The notes under the pieces: generated by a model
What the model saw: only the letters and a program-made list of their open reading frames with translations
The model's database searches: none
Told to the model about the DNA's origin: nothing
Made by a program: the position numbers and the translations under genes
Part shown: positions 21,647 to 24,009 of the stretch, piece by piece
Layout: every line of letters starts with the position of its first letter
Numbering within the stretch: position 1 is the first letter of the stretch
NCBI GenBank assembly: GCA_900752905.1
Contig: CAADWX010000003.1
Coordinates: forward strand, 1-24,009
From: Bacilli bacterium
GTDB taxonomy: Bacteria; Bacillota_I; Bacilli_A; RF39; UBA660
Reading direction: 5' to 3'
Length of the DNA stretch: 24,009 nt

Positions 21647-22636
21647 ATGATGAAAAGAATAAAAAATATATTATTATGTTTAATTTTTATTAGTACATTT
21701 AATATTTTAAAGGTATCTGCTAATCCATATAATCAAAATGGTCCATATGGTATTAACTGTACTTGGTATGCATGGAATATGGCAAATGAAAAAGCACATG
21801 TAGTGCTTCCTTCACTTGGTAATGCTAAAGACTGGTATAATAATGCATCTTCTTTAGGATATACTGTTGGTACAACACCAAGAGCAAATTCTATAGTTGT
21901 TTGGGGTGGATGGACCTCATACGGGCATGTTGGATATGTTGAATCAGTTGGTGATAATGTAATAAATGTTTGGGATTCATCAGAAGATTGTATAGATGAA
22001 GATTCATTAGAATTTAAACAATGTATAGAAAATGGAGTTAGTGAAGAAACAGATAAAGCGTGTAGAGCAAATGCAAAACGTATTGCTTGTAAATATACTT
22101 TATCACCTGATCGTTATGGTATAACAGGGTATATATATTTAGATTATGCTCCTGTTAAGACAAATAATGTTAAAGAAAATACTAATACTCAAGAGCAACA
22201 AATTAAATCAAATAATAATAATTTAACTAATATTTCAATAAGTAATGTCGAGTTTGAATATTCAAAAGATGTTACTGATTATCAAATAGATGTTGAAAAT
22301 AATATAGAAAGTATTACTATTGGTGCAGAAAAAGAAGATGAAAAGGCAAGTATTGAGGGTATTGGAGATTATAATTTAAATGTTGGAATAAATGAAATAA
22401 AATTAAAAGTAACAGCAGAAGATGGAAACATAAAAGAATATAATATAAATATTACAAGAAAAGAAAAAGTTGAGCCTGTATTGGCAACTTCCAACAATAT
22501 AGTTAATAAATCTAATACTTATAAAAATACTTTATCTATAAATTATTTGTTTATTATTTTAGAATTAATTTTTACATTAATATTAGTTATTTCTGTTTTA
22601 ACTATAATTATATTAAAGAAAAGAAAAAAGAAATAA
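21647..22636 (+). CDS. Secreted CHAP-domain peptidoglycan hydrolase with cadherin-like domain and C-terminal anchor
   Basis: A 329-residue protein. Signal peptide 1-25 (ends KVSA). CHAP domain at about 26-170 with catalytic Cys38 in INCTWYAWNM and His94 in SYGHVGYVE, so it should be an amidase or endopeptidase of peptidoglycan. Between the strands is an insertion with four cysteines (115, 126, 139, 148), likely two disulfides. A linker rich in Asn/Gln follows. Next is a cadherin-like beta-sandwich of about 75 residues (ISISNVEFEYSKDVTDYQID, ending EDGNIKEYNINITRKE), matching the PF12733 type. Then a membrane helix at about 300-322 and KKRKKK anchor it. No LPXTG is seen. The ATG at 21647 or 21650 may be used. 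Confidence 0.88.
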   Translation: MMKRIKNILLCLIFISTFNILKVSANPYNQNGPYGINCTWYAWNMANEKAHVVLPSLGNAKDWYNNASSLGYTVGTTPRANSIVVWGGWTSYGHVGYVESVGDNVINVWDSSEDCIDEDSLEFKQCIENGVSEETDKACRANAKRIACKYTLSPDRYGITGYIYLDYAPVKTNNVKENTNTQEQQIKSNNNNLTNISISNVEFEYSKDVTDYQIDVENNIESITIGAEKEDEKASIEGIGDYNLNVGINEIKLKVTAEDGNIKEYNINITRKEKVEPVLATSNNIVNKSNTYKNTLSINYLFIILELIFTLILVISVLTIIILKKRKKK

Positions 22637-22655
22637 AGCCTTAGAGGCTTTTTTT
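22635..22655 (+). terminator. Intrinsic terminator after the CHAP gene
   Basis: AAAGCCT (22635-22641) / AGGCTTT (22645-22651), loop TAG, then T run. It overlaps the stop codon. Confidence 0.84.
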
Positions 22656-22684
22656 GTTTTAAATAAGCGATACTTTGTATTATT

Positions 22685-22712
22685 ACTACAACTTTTTATG
22701 AATCATAAAATA
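22685..22712 (+). promoter_or_regulatory. Possible SigmaK promoter upstream of the 22735 gene
   Basis: AC (22685-22686), 17 bases, then CATAAAATA (22704-22712), fitting AC-N16/17-CATA-nnn-TA. GAGGTGA (22724-22730) and GTG start follow. AT-rich DNA can give this by chance. Confidence 0.38.
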
Positions 22713-22734
22713 TTTTTAGATAAGAGGTGATAAA

Positions 22735-23193
22735 GTGAATGATAAGATACAACGTATTATAGAAAACCAAAAAATAAGAAATAGATTACATGAAATTGGT
22801 ATTTATTCAGGAGAAGTTTCTAAAAGTAGCAATATTGGTGCAACTAGAATTATACCTGAAATTAATAGATTTTTTTCAATACAAAATGGAACTGATATAG
22901 TTATTAGTACTACTGGTGTTTTTGAAGTAACTTTATGTGGTAGAATTTCAGGAGTAACTGAAGATGTTGGGACTTCATTTTGTTTATATAATTCTACAAA
23001 AAATGAAATTATTAGTGATTTGAATTTTAAACTTGATAATGGTACTACTTCAGATATGGATTTTTGTGAAGTAAATGTTGCTGATATATATGCTCCAGCT
23101 GTTCTTAATTTAAAAACAGTAATAGATGGTACTCCAACTAGTGATATTAAATTTACTGAAATGAATGTCATTTTTAAAAGTTATAATGTATAA
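22735..23193 (+). CDS. Unrecognised beta-rich protein, possible spore-surface or jelly-roll protein
   Basis: A 152-residue protein with GTG start at 22735 (GAGGTGA at 22724-22730). The N-terminal 35 residues are helical and charged (MNDKIQRIIENQKIRNRLHE). The remainder alternates strands and turns: FFSIQNGTDIVISTTGVFEV, TLCGRISGVTEDVGTSFCLY and the end KFTEMNVIFKSYNV. It resembles a jelly-roll such as the C-terminal domains of exosporium or trimeric C1q/TNF-like proteins. I cannot name a family. No signal peptide or membrane helix. It has three Cys (LCG, FCL, FCE). A SigmaK-like promoter lies before it, so a coat or exosporium role is an attractive inference. A terminator ends its transcript. 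Confidence 0.6.
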   Translation: MNDKIQRIIENQKIRNRLHEIGIYSGEVSKSSNIGATRIIPEINRFFSIQNGTDIVISTTGVFEVTLCGRISGVTEDVGTSFCLYNSTKNEIISDLNFKLDNGTTSDMDFCEVNVADIYAPAVLNLKTVIDGTPTSDIKFTEMNVIFKSYNV

Positions 23194-23217
23194 AATGTTG
23201 TTTTATTCAGCATTTTT
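23192..23217 (+). terminator. Intrinsic terminator of the 22735 gene
   Basis: AAAATGTTG (23192-23200) / CAGCATTTT (23208-23216), one G-T wobble, with 7-base loop and T6. Confidence 0.7.
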
Positions 23218-23292
23218 TATTAATTAAATATATTGTAAACTCATTATTTTGCTAATTGATATCTACATATATTATTATTAGAAAGTGAAGCT

Positions 23293-24009
23293 ATGGAAAT
23301 CATAAATAAAAAAAGATTGGTATATCTACTAGTGAGGAATTAAAAGATATTTTAGAAAATGATAATGGATATGAATATATATATTTAATGGATAATATTA
23401 CTTTAAACAGTGGTATTAAGATAAATGAAAAGAAGAAAATAGTAGTAATAGATGGTAATTATAATATTATTTTAAATAAAGAAAATACTTCTAATAATAA
23501 AAAATTAATTACATCTATAAGTATTAATGGTGATAAAATATTGTTTAAATTTAAGGATGAAAATATTTTATATGATATGAATCAGGAAAATAGTAGTATT
23601 AAAATGTATAAAGACTTTAATGTATATAGGTTTGATTTTGGATATAAGGGTACTATTGATTTTAAATTTGATAATAATAGATTTTATTTAATTAAGAATG
23701 ATGTAAGAATTGATGATAATGTATTTAGTTATGATATTAAAAATATAAGATTTGATAAAATATTAACTGGAAGAGGATATATTTATAGAAATAGTATTAA
23801 ATATATATCTAAAAATATTTTAATTCGACATGGTTCTAATTTTTTTATATATTATTTTAATAATAATGATTATTTGGGAATATTAAATTCACAAGAATCT
23901 TCATCTTTCTATATATTAAAACCTCATTCTATGTATTTAGATATTATATTTACATCTGGTGTTTTATCTTTTATAAATTTTATTTTATTTATTATATATA
24001 TTATTTATA
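23293..24009 (+). CDS. Beta-helix-like surface protein, 5' part; apparent frameshift at an A7 run; runs off the window
   Basis: An open frame extends from about 23310 to the window end (over 230 residues) with no stop. The ATG at 23293 (GAAAGTGAAG upstream, a weak ribosome site) reads MEIINKKR in another frame. It reaches the long frame only if the run of seven A at 23308-23314 is eight; it would then read MEIINKKKIGISTSEELKDI. The next in-frame ATG (23388) has no ribosome site and would start inside the conserved-looking part. The protein begins STSEELKDILENDNGYEYIY, then LMDNITLNSGIKINEKKKIV and VIDGNYNIIL, a pattern of pectate-lyase-like beta-helix repeats of surface adhesins. Near the right edge a hydrophobic stretch (FTSGVLSFINFILFIIYII) begins. 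It may be a real frameshift, slippage, or a sequencing error. Full function is not visible. Confidence 0.5.

Noticed and set aside
22803..23171. Minus-strand ORF opposite the 22735 gene
   Set aside because: The plus-strand gene has a good ribosome site, a fitting terminator and a plausible domain; the minus ORF has none.
23308..23314. Canonical -1 ribosomal slippery heptamer in the A run
   Set aside because: In the zero frame the heptamer is T AAA AAA, so the P-site codon would re-pair with TAA; tandem slippage is poor. Replication or transcription slippage is the better explanation.
1..24009. CRISPR arrays, tRNA, rRNA genes, insertion sequences
   Set aside because: No regular spaced repeats, no cloverleaf-like or rRNA-like GC-richer islands, and no transposase-like ORF were found on either strand.

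Overview
The window is very AT-rich chromosomal DNA with tightly packed genes and short leaders. It reads as a low-GC, endospore-forming Firmicute. YutD, GerQ, SpoVIF and YunB point to class Bacilli or a Bacilli-related gut lineage rather than to Clostridia. TGA is a stop codon here, because prfB (RF2) is present and uses an in-frame TGA for its own frameshift control. This excludes the Mycoplasma code. I cannot assign a species.

Left part (1-6200): the 3' end of a DinD-like damage-inducible gene; two small CotF-like spore coat proteins; two unrecognised ORFs; the ribosome-assembly GTPases EngB (YsxC) and Der flanking an unrecognised acidic protein; and a multi-pass O-antigen-ligase/polymerase-like protein. 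Several of these genes end in their own intrinsic terminator.

Middle (6200-15000): spoIVA and spoVIF on the minus strand around a zinc-ribbon membrane protein, then yunB and yutD. Next come prfB (programmed +1 frameshift), a YitT-family membrane protein, and ftsE-ftsX. A solitary type IV prepilin-like gene with a large C-terminal domain follows. Its promoter carries an 11-G tract between the -35 and -10 boxes, a classic phase-variation arrangement. This is the most striking signal in the window.

Right part (15000-24009): a condensed version of the Bacillus yabG-veg / spoVG / yabP-yabQ-divIC neighbourhood; minus-strand gerQ and a LemA-like gene; a cluster with a putative heavy-metal exporter, an ABC-2 exporter pair and a secreted CHAP hydrolase with a cadherin-like domain and membrane anchor; an unknown beta-rich protein with a possible SigmaK promoter; and the start of a possibly frameshifted beta-helix-like protein that runs off the window.

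How the parts fit: about eleven genes belong to sporulation or the spore coat. Examples are the coat base (SpoIVA, with YabQ/YabP and YunB at the cortex/coat), coat processing (YabG) and coat/germination (GerQ). Others handle division and wall remodelling (FtsEX, DivIC, CHAP) or ribosome assembly and termination (EngB, Der, RF2). Surface-exposed products (prepilin, CHAP protein, the two C-terminal genes) are the accessory part.
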